DNA of 64,000 bases from Isoetes taiwanensis (Eukaryota > Streptophyta > Lycopodiopsida > Isoetales > Isoetaceae), in NCBI GenBank assembly GCA_021234155.1, contig JAJEKV010000039.1:1614001-1678000 (forward strand). The letters are read 5' to 3'. The position numbers were made by a program, and so were the translations under genes. The notes under the pieces were generated by a model. It ran no database searches. It was not told the DNA's origin and saw only the letters and a list, made by a program, of their open reading frames with translations. Shown piece by piece: positions 11,089 to 21,716 of the stretch (positions are counted from its first letter, which is position 1; each line of letters opens with the position of its first letter).

Positions 11089-11856
11089 TAATGAACACAT
11101 GGTTCAAATTATGCTAAATTTACCTTAAAATTATAAGCCATAAAAATATCCGTTATTCATGGAGCGGCGCCGCCACTGGCCGCCTTCCCTTGATCTCGTG
11201 TCCTCTCTCATCGCTCCCCTTCCCCTGTTGCGAATACCATTCCCCTGTTTCCTTGTTCCCGTTCCTTGGAATATCAGCCAGATTTTCTAAAAACATCTCT
11301 GATCCGGCGATTTTTGTTGAAGATCTTCGTCAGGGTTTGTATTTCTTGTTCGTCAGGGTTTGTATTTCTTGGATTTCGAATGGATTGAGGGCTTCTAAGA
11401 TGTCGTTGGCTCTGTCTTTGAGTTCTTAAGGCAGAATAGAGTTTCTAACTTTGATTTAGAAGCAAAAACTTTCTATGTTGTGATTTCTGTGTTGGAAGAT
11501 GGTTAGAATCGAAGTTTTATCATGAGAGCAGAATAGAATCGAAGTTTTATCATCAGAGCATTTTTTACAAATAGAATCGAAGTTTTACAGAGCAGCTCTT
11601 GAAGATTTCGTCGAAAACATGGTTGCATTGTCGGACTTGGTGCAGGGAAACAGAGCACACAAAAACAGGGCGAGAACCAGGGCGTGGAAATTTGAACCAT
11701 GTGTTCATTACGTCTGGGAAAGTTCAGGTCTCGGAATATTCCCTCAGGAATATCCCTCGGCGGCGCCGCCAGACTCGGCGACGCTGCGGCTTCGCCGCTT
11801 GGGCGCCGCCTCGGGAAATTCCCTCGAGGAATTTCCTCGACCTTAACTTTCCCTAG
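11089..11856. mobile_element. Insertion unique to block A1, with fold-back at its right end
   Basis: The partner block reads directly from GTTGATAAATC to AAGGATAAATAGG without this segment. Inside are two short tandem repeats (GTCAGGGTTTGTATTTCTTG twice, 11330-11372; AGAATCGAAGTTTTA three times, 11506-11594). A GC-rich inverted repeat at about 11715-11853 has ends GGGAAAGTT/AACTTTCCC. No coding domain was recognised. Confidence 0.6.
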
Positions 11857-12674
11857 TACATAAAAAAAGGATAAATAGGAAGGCATATGCATAAAACAGT
11901 CAAGATGTAAATTTGTATGCCACAGCTTAAGATCTTTCTAGACCCTATTTGCGTAGAATCATCCAAATTCATTTATGGTTTGCATCAAATCTTACCTTCG
12001 TCGAAAAATACTATACTTTAAAAGATGCTCTGCATGAACAGCTTTTTTAAAACCACGGGTTAATAACCAGTGTTCAACTGACCAGTTAAGGTTCTAATCC
12101 GTTTTGGAAAAAAAGGGAAGTAGAGCAAAACTCCATGTAAATAATAAAATCGAAGGTTGCCAAAAAAAACCATTACGATCATTACACAAGCAGAAACTTA
12201 CATGGGGTTTTATCGTGAAGCCGTGCGTTGCCCAATAGAGCATCGCTTTATTACCAAAAACAGCTCAAAGAAATCGAACTTCTGGGACATGCTGCCTTCA
12301 CCGGAAAAGTTAGAAAACAGAGAAATATATATAGACTAACATTAGCTGCAGACTAGGCTATGATTTCACACCACGAGATACATTTTCCAGAACCCTTGTG
12401 ATTCACAATCAGATGTACTGAGCCACTAGAATCTATTCATGCTTGCCGGAAAAGAAAAAACGACAGAAAAAAGTCTACTTACAGGAAAGGGATTGAGGAA
12501 TATTACGCCTTAATCTTTGCTTTTGCGAGTTGAAAGACCCCAAAAAGGATTTGGACACTTCTACCGTGAGAGGGCAACACATGCGCAAAGTTCAAAGTTT
12601 TTTAGTTTAGTGCCGTAACGTAACGAACCTTTCTTTGTACAGAGGCCAGTGGCGCACTAACCAAACATGATGTA

Positions 12675-12772
12675 TGGGGGGACGGAAACAGGGGAGCTGA
12701 TTCCAGGGGGTCCCGCGACTGGCGGCAGCCGGGAGCGGGTCCTGGAATCAGCGACCCTGTTTCGTCCCCCCA
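12675..12772. repeat. GC-rich fold-back, about 98 bp
   Basis: Left arm TGGGGGGACGGAAACAGG...GATTCCAGG pairs with right arm CCTGGAATC...CCTGTTTCGTCCCCCCA around a short GC-rich loop. It is absent from the partner block A2. It directly abuts the outer inverted-repeat element at 12773. Confidence 0.75.
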
Positions 12773-12791
12773 CAACATGGGAACTGGGGAG

Positions 12792-13449
12792 CAGGGATAG
12801 GTTCAATACGCTGTACGTTTTATACGGAATACGTATGAATTGTATGATACGGCACAAATTTGCCGTATAAAATGCAAAAAATACGGCAAAAAACAATTCC
12901 GGCGTCGGAAGATTTTCGCGTACGCGAAAACAACTATATCGCGTACGCGAAAAATTTTTCGCGTACGCGAAACCTTCAGAACCGCGTACGCGAAACCAAA
13001 ATTTTTTCGCGTACGCGAAAACAACGCCACAGCGTACGCGGACTTTTTTTCGCGTACGCGATTTAGTTGTTTTCGCGTACGCAAAAATCTTCCGACGCCG
13101 GAATTGTTTTTTGCCGTATTTTTTTGCCGTATTTTTTTTCGAACACCGCGCTGCTTTCGCGTACGCGAAATGAACTGGATAGCGTACGCGAAAAAATTTT
13201 CGCGTACGCTATCACGAAGCTTTCGCGTACGCGAATGTCAGGCCTGTCCTTTTGCGCCGCGATTCTTTCTATTTCGCGTACGCGAAAAAATTTTCGCGTA
13301 CGCTTTCACGAAGGTTTCGCGTACGCGAAGTTTTTTTTTTCCGGCCGGCGAGGTATTTATACGTTAAATACGTATTTTATTAAAAAATACGTATTTTTTA
13401 ACTTTATACGTCAGAAATTTTAATTTTGTACGTATAGAACCTATCCCTG
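12792..13449. mobile_element. Non-autonomous hAT-like element with 8-bp target duplication
   Basis: Termini are CAGGGATAGGTTC and GAACCTATCCCTG, flanked by a perfect 8-bp direct repeat CTGGGGAG (12784-12791 and 13450-13457). CAGGG ends and 8-bp duplications are hallmarks of hAT transposons. The 658-bp interior has no transposase. It has two internal inverted arms (ATTCCGGCGTCGGAAG near 12897, complement near 13090) and many copies of the palindrome GCGTACGC. Confidence 0.9.
12917..13330. repeat. Dispersed array of 15 GCGTACGC palindromes
   Basis: I count 15 copies of GCGTACGC, most as TTTCGCGTACGCGAAA, at irregular spacings of about 12-70 bp inside the hAT-like element. Because each unit is self-complementary the array reads the same on both strands. 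Such clustered palindromes could be subterminal transposase-binding sites. The CpG richness is unlike the AT-rich surroundings. Confidence 0.9.
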
Positions 13450-13859
13450 CTGGGGAGGATGCAAAATTTACCTGTTCTTGACCTGTTGAGCGGAATCCAG
13501 CCTGCCGCTTTCCATTCCGGAGGCTGAATGGGCTCCCCAGTTGCCATGTTGTAATGATGTGGACCTGGATTTTATCCCAATCAAATACGACATCTCCTAC
13601 AACAATATCCACATCTCAGAAATTTTGCTGTCCACAAAAAATACTGCATTTTGTTTTTACTGTGCTTTAATATGCCACTTGGGTTGATCATGACCGTGCC
13701 CGATATTTAGGGCTCATCTATCTTGCAACGATTCTACCTCATCAACAACAGATTAGCCTGCTCATGATTTTGTTTATTGAAATACTTAAGGCCTAAGCTA
13801 ATGATTGAAAGCAACTATAAAAGGCCGAGATTTTCACAGAGAAGATCACATTTTCTATA

Positions 13860-13989
13860 TATCGTCCTCCAGCAATATGGAAATGTGGTGATCTATACAC
13901 CCTCTAATTCGCCAATCTGGGCTACCGGTACCAACGGCAAAGCCACAGTTTCTTCCTCTGAAAACGATGGCATGCATATATCTGAATAA
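13860..13989 (+). pseudogene. Truncated lectin pseudogene
   Basis: Only the last third of the lectin remains: QYGNVVIYTPSNSPIWATGT to the GMHISE stop. The upstream TATA region (about 13815) and 5' leader are present and fuse directly to the 3' coding part. Compared with the intact copy, roughly 400 bp are deleted, from the leader (CCAGCAAT, 26541) to codons near 26942. The signal peptide and first two sugar sites are lost. A short AAT/ATGGAAATG microhomology sits at the junction. Confidence 0.9.
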
Positions 13990-14429
13990 AGATCTGCAGC
14001 CATGTCTCCACAAAGATCTAAATAAGACTATGGTTCTAAACCTATGGTGTTGACACACTATTTATGTTTCACCATTTGATAATGCATTATCTATTATCTG
14101 TATAATAATGGATTTGTATGGCTCTTTCTCACACAAAGACACATCCATGTCCAATTTGTATTATTCTATCTTTTATGCTTAAATTGAGACTGTTCCTATC
14201 TTTGTGAGACTTTTATGTTTATCTATGTGACACTGTTTTTATTCATTCAAGCATAATGCACACTTCCCAAATTTAAATAAACTTTTAACTTCTCGATGTC
14301 GGATCATAAATTTTTAATGCTTTAGTGACCATAAATTTTATCACAACTTCCAATCCATGTGCCTGATCAAAGGTAGCGCATTGACTATTCAAGTTGTGAA
14401 ACGTGAAAAAGCTAGAAACCAAGCCCAAC

Positions 14430-17100
14430 ATTGTTAGGCTATAAGAAATTTGTGCAGTTTCCCCTCCCTCTTTCTTCCCCTTTTTCTGCTTTTCCATTTT
14501 ATTTTCGCTTTTCCTTTTCTTCTTTTTCCCATAACCCGATTGGGTTTCCGCGGACGTTAAAATTTCTATCTTATCTTATCTTATCTTCCCTTTTTTTCCT
14601 CTACCTTTTTTTCCTTTCTTTCGCTTTTTAACAAAGTCGCATATTAAAGGGGAGTGTTACAATACTACCGTTTTAAAGATTCCTTGTAGTTTTACTTGTG
14701 ATCCTCCCGCTTCTGTAGTTCTTAAATACGCCACCTTTTGCCGTCATGATATCCATTTTTCTAGCGCATCTACTCCGATTTGTCCCATGTTGCTCTGCTT
14801 GTTCCATGGTTGGTTGGTCTTTTTAGTTCTTTGGACATGTTCAATCTTGCTTTTGAAAGTTTTCAAATCCTTGTGTTCTATTCTATTCTATTCTATTCTT
14901 CTACCTTCTTCGCCTTTCCTTTCCATTAATTTGGTAGCTTTGTTCTTCTTGTTTATTCGTTGGGGTTTTGTTCTTTTAGTCTCGTTATTTTCATGTTTGG
15001 CTCTGTTGTTTCATTTTGTCCTCATTCATGGTCAATTGCTCCTCTTTCAACCTTCTGTTTACTTGTTCTATTAGTCATTGTTAGTATTGCTTTCACGTTG
15101 TTTGGTCTCTGTGGTTCAAATTATCCCTTTTATTGCAATCTCATTGCTCCATCCCTCTGCTTCGTTAGTCTTATTTACCATGTGATCTCTAATCCCCTTC
15201 ATCTCGCTCAGTCCTTGGGTCTGATTGGTCCCTAAGGTTGGCATACCTCATCGATTTGTTGGTTGGCCATCCTTAATTCTTTTTGGCTTCTATACTTTGA
15301 GTTTGACCATTGTATTCTTTTAGAACTCCATTTTGCTTTATTCTTAGGAGAGCTATAACTTAAAGTAGACATGCACAAGTTATGATGATGTTTGGTGTGG
15401 GGTTAAGCATGACTATATTATAGTTTTGACAAACATATTCTATCATGTACGTGTATGATGTTTGATGGATAATCGTGACTTTATTTTGTTTCATATCTCA
15501 TGTTGCATCAATATTTGTTATGTGAGTGTAATATGTTTGATTTACGATGCATTGATATTTGTTTATGTAGTCCATCTATCTTTTATACGTTTTTCTTATG
15601 CGGTATATTTTTTGTCGATGTTACAACTGCATAAACTCAATGTGCCCTGTCAATTCTTTTATCGCTTGTTTTTTCTCATGGAAAATATCTACTACCCTAT
15701 TCGTTGTCTTCTCTCTGGGTCGCCCGTCACGTCCTTTATTTCTAGTTGTGCTTTATTGCTCTATTGTTCCATAGTCCGTGTATCCTTTTTTGCCCTAGTT
15801 TCATACTTGTTCTATTGTCCCATCTCTTTCTATGGTTTCTTGTAGTCCTATTTCTGCTTCATTTGCTTCGTTAGTTCTTATTTTTGCCAATTTTGTTCAT
15901 CCAAGTTAACATTTATATCCCTTGTCTTCATGAAATCCTTCTTTGCCTTCTCTGTTGCAGTCTGTTCATGTATTCCAATTGTCGAATTTGTTCCTCCCGC
16001 CCTTTTAGTTCTGGCAATTTTTCTATTGCCTTTATCCGATTTACTCTTTTTGCTCCGTCCGTTCCATAGTTGATGGTCTATTTAGTTTTATTGATGCTTT
16101 CCACCTTATTTTTTGAAGAGTCATTGCTTCAAGGCTTGATCACTAATGTGCTCCTTCATTTCTTCGATCTCGATGTTTAATTGTCCTTACTCGTTTTTCT
16201 GTTCTTTTGTGTCGTCCTTCATCTCCTTTATGTTATAGTGGTCTTAGGTTGCTCCATTAACCCTGTATAGTTATGTAAGCCTCTTTAGTGGCTGCCCTAA
16301 TATTTGTTTTTGTTTCGATGGTCCCTATGGACTCCTGCGCTCTTACTTGTGCTCGATTTGCTTCCATAGTTCTTGTTACGCTTTATTCACTTCCCCCTTA
16401 TTCCTCCAAGTTGACCATCTGACACTTTCCTTTTCTGAGTTTTTACTATCATAGCCTTTCAGTTGTCGTTTATTCCAATTGCCCGATTTCTCCCCCTCGC
16501 CCTTCTATGTCTAGTGGCCATATTCTATTGCCTTTAATCATAGTTGTGTCCTCTTGGTCCGCTTGTTCCATGATTGTTGGTTGGTCTCCGTGGACGATAA
16601 AATCATATTCTATTCTATTCTATTCTATTTATTTTGAGTTTGTTCTTTTAGTCTCATTATTTTTGTTTTAGCGTTGTTATTTTAATTTTCCTTTCTCATA
16701 GTTTCATTGATCATCTTCTTGACCTTCAGTTTTACATATTCTATTGGCCTTGCGAATCAGAGGTTCATGCTTCTTTATCTTTGTAATTTTCGTTATCCAG
16801 GTCGCCCGATTCATTAAAGTCTATTTTCATCATTTTAGTTGTTGGCATCATTTTCCATGTTACTATTTGGTTCCCTGCATCCCGCTCAATTCTTATGTCT
16901 TGTTGGTCCCTAGTATTCCCTTGCCTCATCAATTATCTTCATCTTTTATCCCTTGTGGCTCTATTTTTGTTTCTTGTAGTTCCCATCACGCTTTCAGTTG
17001 TGTTCAGGCTATGTTCTTGTCCTTTGCTGGTGCATCACTTTTTCAACTTACGAGCATTATACTCGTATGTACAAAAGATGGTCGTCACATACATGCAAAA
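14430..17100. other. T-rich low-complexity tract (block A1), no gene
   Basis: About 2.7 kb with strong T over A bias on the plus strand. Phrases such as TTCTATTG, GTTCCAT and TTGTTC recur. Pentanucleotide runs occur at 14570 (TTATC), 14880 and 16600 (TTCTA). A LINE-like end CCGCGGACGTTAAAA lies at 14545. Plus-strand frames of 60-130 residues are hydrophobic only because TTT/CTT/ATT codons dominate, and they are broken in the paralogue. The tract recurs as 27520-28562, 35712-36714 and 44381-45240. Confidence 0.6.
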
Positions 17101-17107
17101 AGGTAAT

Positions 17108-17174
17108 AGTACAAGACAAAATTTGAACTCACAACCTTCTAGTTGCAAGTCACGCACCTTTGCCAACGGCACTA
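17108..17174 (-). repeat. tRNA-like SINE fragment (possible)
   Basis: The reverse strand reads a box-A-like TTGGCAAAGGTGCG and a box-B-like GAGTTCAAAT, spaced as in tRNA-derived SINE heads. The acceptor stem is not intact, so it is not a tRNA gene. The same piece lies at about 45247-45316. Confidence 0.4.
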
Positions 17175-17182
17175 CTAATACT

Positions 17183-18037
17183 TGTTGAAAACATTCACTC
17201 ACATCCTCTTCATATATGCATCCTTAGTTCTAGAAGGTTCTAGAATATTCTAGAACCTAGTGCATGTGCGACACTTGGCACGATCTTGTCCATTGGAGTT
17301 GTGAGATCCTGTCCGTTGGCCTAGATATATATAGAGGCACCTCCTTCTTGTTGCACCATTCCGGTTCAACGCCAGTCTTGAGCCTTCAGGCATCTCTCTC
17401 ATGTTCCAACTTGCCTTCGGGCCATTGTATTCCTGTTTCTTCATTATATATCAGATTCTTCGTCGATCTTGGAGTATTTCTTGCATATTTTTTTTGTATT
17501 TTCCACGTATTTTCCAATGATGTTAAGGATGTCAAAATCCGTACCTTTAAAAAATATTTTTTAAATTTTTTTGAAGATTTTTAAAATTTTTGAAAAAAAT
17601 CTTTAAAAACGTATTTCATATAAAATACGTTAAAAATCTTTAAAATCTTTAAAAATCCTTAGACTGTGATTTTATTTATTCAAATATATGATATTCTCGA
17701 ACTTATTTATCCTTGTATATGAAATTCTTATATTTCTTAATCTCTATAATAATGTTTTTTCTGAATTTTCTTAAGAGTTGCATGGCAAAAAAACTATGAT
17801 ATTTTTGTACTTGAACTTAATAATTTCTAGTAGCAGCATAAATTTTTGATTTACTTGTTGACATGCTACATCTTGTAACTTGTAGTAAAAATATGTATTT
17901 TAACCATAGCACATATATCAAAGAATGTGCAATTTTATTTTATTTTTTGGGTCATGCCAAATCATAAAAATCCTTTAAAAAACATGAGGATTTTTATAAA
18001 GGTACTTTAGAAATAAAAAACGGGTTTTATTACAACA
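17183..18037 (+). mobile_element. Putative LTR with heat-shock element (block A1)
   Basis: Bounded by TGTTG...CAACA (5-bp inverted ends, TG...CA) and followed by TTGGTATTTTC, which resembles a degraded initiator-tRNA(Met) primer site. A perfect heat-shock element and a TATATATA box lie near its 5' end. Gag remnants start about 120 bp downstream. No second LTR is in the block. The 5' boundary is tentative. Confidence 0.5.
17228..17255 (+). promoter_or_regulatory. Perfect six-unit heat-shock element
   Basis: Six alternating pentamers TTCnnGAAnnTTCnnGAAnnTTCnnGAA occur without any mismatch. This is the consensus for trimeric heat-shock factor binding. A TATA box (GATATATATAGAGG, about 17324) lies about 70 bp downstream. 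Confidence 0.88.
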
Positions 18038-18154
18038 TTGGTATTTTCCTTGTTTTCGAGTAGATTCATGATAGTTTGGACCGGAATCCCTTACTGGTTC
18101 TTGCCTGCTCTGATCCTAATGTTTTTTTTGCTCATATTTGGTGATTTCATCTCT

Positions 18155-18760
18155 ATGGAAGAGATTTCAATCTTATTACAGCAAGTCCAGCAGCTTGTTC
18201 AAACATGTCAGCAGTTGTCGTTGGATAATAAAGAGCTTAGAGAACGGGTTGCATCTCATGAATCAACATCTATCTTTGGAGGAGGCCATCAGAACCTAAG
18301 ATTAGTTTGCCGGAGAAATTTGATGGTACTAGATTCAAACTTCGGAGCTTGTTATTCGACTTCACCCTCATAGGTATCCCACAAATCGTAAAAAGGTCGG
18401 GCTAGTTAGTTTTCTACTTGTTGGGCTAGCTTTGAGTTTATTTGCCCCCTTGCTAGAGAGGGAGGCTCCCGAGTTGCAAAATTTTGCCACGTTCACTATT
18501 GAATTGAAGGCATGTGGAGACACTGATCGACAACACACAGCAGTTACCAAGCTTGGCAATCTTAGGCAAGGTTCTCATCCAACTTCAGTTTATACCTCTG
18601 AGTTTCGACAGATTGCCATAGCTACGGCCTGGGATGATGTAGCCCTTCAAGATTGTTTTCGAAAAGGGCTCCGCGATGATGTGAAGGATATGTTGTTGAT
18701 GATGGAGGATCCCAAAACTCTGGATGAAGCTAACAGGTCTTTTTGGTTGTAGGCAAGAAA
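18155..18760 (+). pseudogene. Ty3/Gypsy gag remnant (block A1)
   Basis: The first frame from ATG 18155 has a Gln-rich coiled-coil-like start (ISILLQQVQQLVQTCQQLS). The next frame gives LPEKFDGTRFKLRSLLFDF and the third gives FAPLLEREAPELQNFATF, SVYTSEFRQIA and GLRDDVKDMLLMMEDPKTL. This is the retrotransposon_gag order typical of plant Ty3/Gypsy elements. Frameshifts near 18300 and a stop near 18415 break it. Residual gag/protease-like coding follows to about 18960 (PVPMQILSLNATEI). No reverse transcriptase or integrase is present. Confidence 0.82.
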
Positions 18761-18960
18761 GACAGAATCAGTCTATTTCCCTAATTTTGCAAGCTCCAGT
18801 AGTCACAACAGCTTTTGCACCGCCCAACCTCCTAAATCAGATGGCCCGGTACCTATGCAGATTCTTTCCTTGAATGCTACTGAGATTAATAGTGATGGCC
18901 TGATTCTTGGATTTACATCGCATGCTAAAAGATTTTACCTATGATTCTGAAGCTCCAAAA

Positions 18961-20006
18961 AATTCAAACTGCCTGCAAAATACACCCAAGTTGTTTCCAT
19001 GTAATAAAAATATCACTGCGGGTGACATTCCCGAGTGTCAACAGACCTCTGCGCGTCCGCCTATTTCCACCAGGCATCGAAAAACTAGGAGTTAGTCTTC
19101 TAAATTTCCGGTCCCCATCCTTATTTTCCGGTTCGAATTTTTATTGGCTGGCAAACAAATTGTAGGAAGTTATGGGGTTTCCTTCAAAATCCGACAAATA
19201 ATTTTGTGTTTCTATTCAAAATCGTTTGGAGCATGGCACTTACCGGCAAATTATCTGGTTAGAGCTACTGGGGATTTCGAAGCCTGATTTCCACTCTAGG
19301 AATGTCACCAGGAGTGACATTCTTATATACAAGACAAGATCTAAAGAATTTGTGTGTTAAGTGAAATCACAAGTATCACCGGGCATAAAGCCCCTTCCAA
19401 CAAAAATTACCTCCTTAAAGTATAAGTCTCTTGGACCATTGCATAGGAAAAGTACGGAAATTTTGTGCTAAAATCTCTAACAAAAAGAAGCATGAAAGAA
19501 ACATCTGGAAATTTAACTGCAACCCGTTTAGACTTGAAATATTTAACAACGTTTGCCACTACAATAATGAGCTCGTAACTTGCAGATTCCTTCTGGTTTG
19601 GAAATTAAATTCCTCCAGCACTTAACACTTGATATCCTATTAACATTTCAACGAACGCAAACATTTGGACACTGGTCAAATCAATCAATTCGTCTGCTAT
19701 AATTAACTCCACATTGAGCTCACAGCAATCTGGCCCTACTATCTGAACCCTGCCTCAACTCAAGCCATTCCGGCATTGATTAGGTCAAACTAGAGGAGTT
19801 AGCCAATAACCCAAAAGACGCATAAATGCCATGCCGCACGTAGGAAGAGAATTCGTGAATCCAAAAGACCGAAGTTAACATTAAGCATACCTCTTTATTA
19901 CAGATTTTGTACACTTTTCAAATAATTTGTCTTTACGTACAAGAACTCTGAAGAATGTATTATTACATTCGGCTCATTCTTTCCATCTCTGATTCTCATG
20001 TGGAAC
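18961..20006. other. Decayed element tail and spacer, no gene
   Basis: Short frames only. The 3' part (19640-20006) matches the DNA just downstream of the YLPM1-like gene (48020-48376), which ties block A2 to its host locus. Confidence 0.5.
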
Positions 20007-20139
20007 AGCAATTATTCTAGATCAATGGCCTTCCAATCCTTGCACTGGCTATGTCTAGATAATTTTAGAAGCATAAATTTACTACTAGCATTAGTATTAT
20101 CTTATCTTATTCTTGGTAGCCTTTTAATATCTGGTTATT

Positions 20140-20252
20140 GTGTTTGGTGATGGGGCCTAGTCCCCAGGTTTTAGATGGGCTGTTGCCCTTGCATGTGCCG
20201 TCCCATAACCCGTTGGATTCCCGTGGACGTAAAAATTTATCTTATCTTATCC
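20140..20252 (+). mobile_element. LINE-type 3' tail fragment with (CTTAT)n
   Basis: GGGGCCTAGTCCCC, GGGCTGTTGCCC, CCCATAACCCGTTGG and CCGTGGACGTAAAAAT occur in order and end in (CTTAT)n. The order is the same as in the tail of the 8375-9345 insertion. No coding part is present. Confidence 0.65.
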
Positions 20253-20889
20253 TTAAAAGATAATAAAGCAATTCCAAAAAGGATCTTAACCTTTCAATGG
20301 ATCTATGGTCTACAATGTTATGCATCAAATTTGCTAAAACATTCATCCATCTATGTTGCATATCTTTGTAATGCAATATTTATTATTAGGACCACAAAGC
20401 AATGATATGGTGGTGGTTAATCAGATTTTGTTCTAAGGCATGGAATTGTTTGACAAATTGATACATGTCATTGAATCTTATTTTCCATTAGCTTTTATAC
20501 TAAAAAGCATACAACTTTCACAACGCACAATATTTTTTATTGATGTGATGAGTGGGCTCAAAAACTGCCATGCTCCCAAAGGCCCAACCAAAATTCAGAA
20601 CTTGATCTAAATGAGAGATCGCAAATAGATTTTTTAACATCCACGAAGACATGACTTGCAGAGACCTGACTTGCAGCTCTACATCCACAAAATCAATGCA
20701 TACATCCACAAAATCACGACAGCTTCCAAATCTTCTTGGTCTGCCTCCAATAAATCTACTACCACCGCCTCATTTGTTATCACTATTGTCGAAAACTCCA
20801 CCACTTCCACCGCTACTACTTGAAGCTCGCCACTACCAGAACTACCACTGCTCTGACTTCGACTGCCAAAACCTCCACCTCCTCTAGCA

Positions 20890-21237
20890 TTACCAAAACC
20901 TTATCATAGGAGCTCCACCACTGCTTCTAGAACCTCCACCTCCAACACTGCTACTAGAACATCTATGTTTACTACCAAGAGCTCGACCTCCACCTTTTCC
21001 ACCGGACGGGATCTCCACCACTGTTGGAACCTCCACCCCCCCTCCCAGCCCCAAAACGGAGGAACTACCACCGCTACCAAAGCCTCTGCCTCCGGCACCA
21101 AGAGTTCCTTTGCCACCACTAAAACCTTCCTCTTCTTCACCACTAGGGCCTTCGCTATTGTCTCTACCATTAGAAACAGATGCATCTCCAGGTTCTTCAG
21201 CCAGTGCAATGCTGGATACCAAGGCCATCTTGATCAT
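20890..21237 (-). CDS. Glycine/serine-rich secreted protein, copy 1 (likely frameshifted)
   Basis: The start MIKMALVSSIALA resembles a short signal peptide, followed by an acidic stretch (EEPGD) and Gly/Ser-rich repeats (GGKGTLGAGGRGFGSGGSS, SSSVGGGGSRSSGGA). Plant glycine-rich proteins with signal peptides are usually cell-wall proteins. The frame ends at GGAPMIRFW by a one-base shift. The Gly-rich frame continues below 20890 in another phase (GGGGFGSR-like), so this copy is frameshifted or spliced. A TATA box (TATAAA, about 21285-21290, minus) precedes it. The paralogue at 63308 shares the start and domain order but has small indels. Confidence 0.6.
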   Translation of the reverse strand: MIKMALVSSIALAEEPGDASVSNGRDNSEGPSGEEEEGFSGGKGTLGAGGRGFGSGGSSSVLGLGGGVEVPTVVEIPSGGKGGGRALGSKHRCSSSSVGGGGSRSSGGAPMIRFW

Positions 21238-21622
21238 TGCTCCTACTCTCTCTCTTGTTGAAAGAATGGTACATTCCTTTGCCCTTTATATGCCTCTTTA
21301 CTACTCTTCTTTAGTCTTCTTTAATCGACATTTAAATTAATAATCTAGTGCACCCATACATTATTTTACGTATACTTTACAATTATGTGTCCTAGTAAAG
21401 CCCATGCTAGCCTTCAGTATACTCCACTATACTAGAGTCCACGCTAGCCTTCAATATACTCCATTATACATATGCATTATCTTCTCTTTGTTCAGTTTAG
21501 TGATAGTCCATTGAATTAGCACTTAAGAAATCTTGTGTTCAAGTCTCTGGGGTCCGTCATATGCCCTCACGGATGTTGCTAATGTGGTATGACGTGAAAA
21601 TACTATCATTCTATCTCTAATC

Positions 21623-21716
21623 CTAGTAGTAATGATTGTACTAGCCCATTGTATGGGTCCCATGACCTATTGGTCTCCGTGGACGTTAAAAAAACTATTC
21701 TATTCTATTCTATTCT
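21623..21716 (+). mobile_element. Ultra-truncated LINE tail, about 95 bp, with (TATTC)n
   Basis: Relative to the empty site in block B2 (near 62905), about 95 bp are inserted. The insert runs from TAGTAGTAATGATTG to GTCTCCGTGGACGTTAAAA and ends in about five TATTC units. The target at the empty site contains CTATTCC, which matches the tail unit. Confidence 0.75.

Larger units (their letters stand above)
12773..13551. mobile_element. Outer inverted-repeat element hosting a nested hAT-type element
   Basis: Ends 12773-12791 and 13533-13551 are 19-bp inverted repeats (CAACATGGSAACTGGGGAG). Removing the nested element leaves about 110 bp. Block A2 lacks the whole segment. No superfamily is assigned. 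Confidence 0.6.
10971..20006 (+). repeat. Segmental duplication block A1 (direct copy of 24559-48376)
   Basis: Similarity starts at TTCCTTGCATGTTATGTACC (10971 and about 24559) and ends at GATTCTCATGTGGAAC (20006 and 48376). Colinear matches include the lectin remnant, T-rich tract, putative LTR and gag remnant. Differences from the partner are discrete insertions. Here these are about 11089-11856 and 12675-13548. In the partner they are 25566-26005, about 26020-26304, 28563-35711, 36715-44380 and 47777-48019. Confidence 0.92.

Noticed and set aside
12917-13330. CRISPR-like array (regular palindromic repeats)
   Set aside because: Plant DNA, irregular spacing, repeats of only 8-16 bp, no spacer-like units or cas genes, and the array lies inside an hAT-type element.
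14787-16069. Several hydrophobic plus-strand frames suggesting membrane proteins
   Set aside because: Hydrophobicity follows from T-rich DNA; frames are short, overlapping and interrupted in the duplicate.
17108-17174. Functional tRNA gene
   Set aside because: No intact cloverleaf or acceptor stem; at best a SINE remnant.
18155-20006. Endogenous viral sequence
   Set aside because: Only gag-type Ty3/Gypsy motifs are visible; no movement protein, coat or caulimovirid polymerase.
20904-21261. Alternative frames across the glycine-rich gene (Val- or Thr-rich)
   Set aside because: Frame-shifted readings of GGT/GGA repeats; the Gly-rich frame with signal peptide and TATA is preferred.
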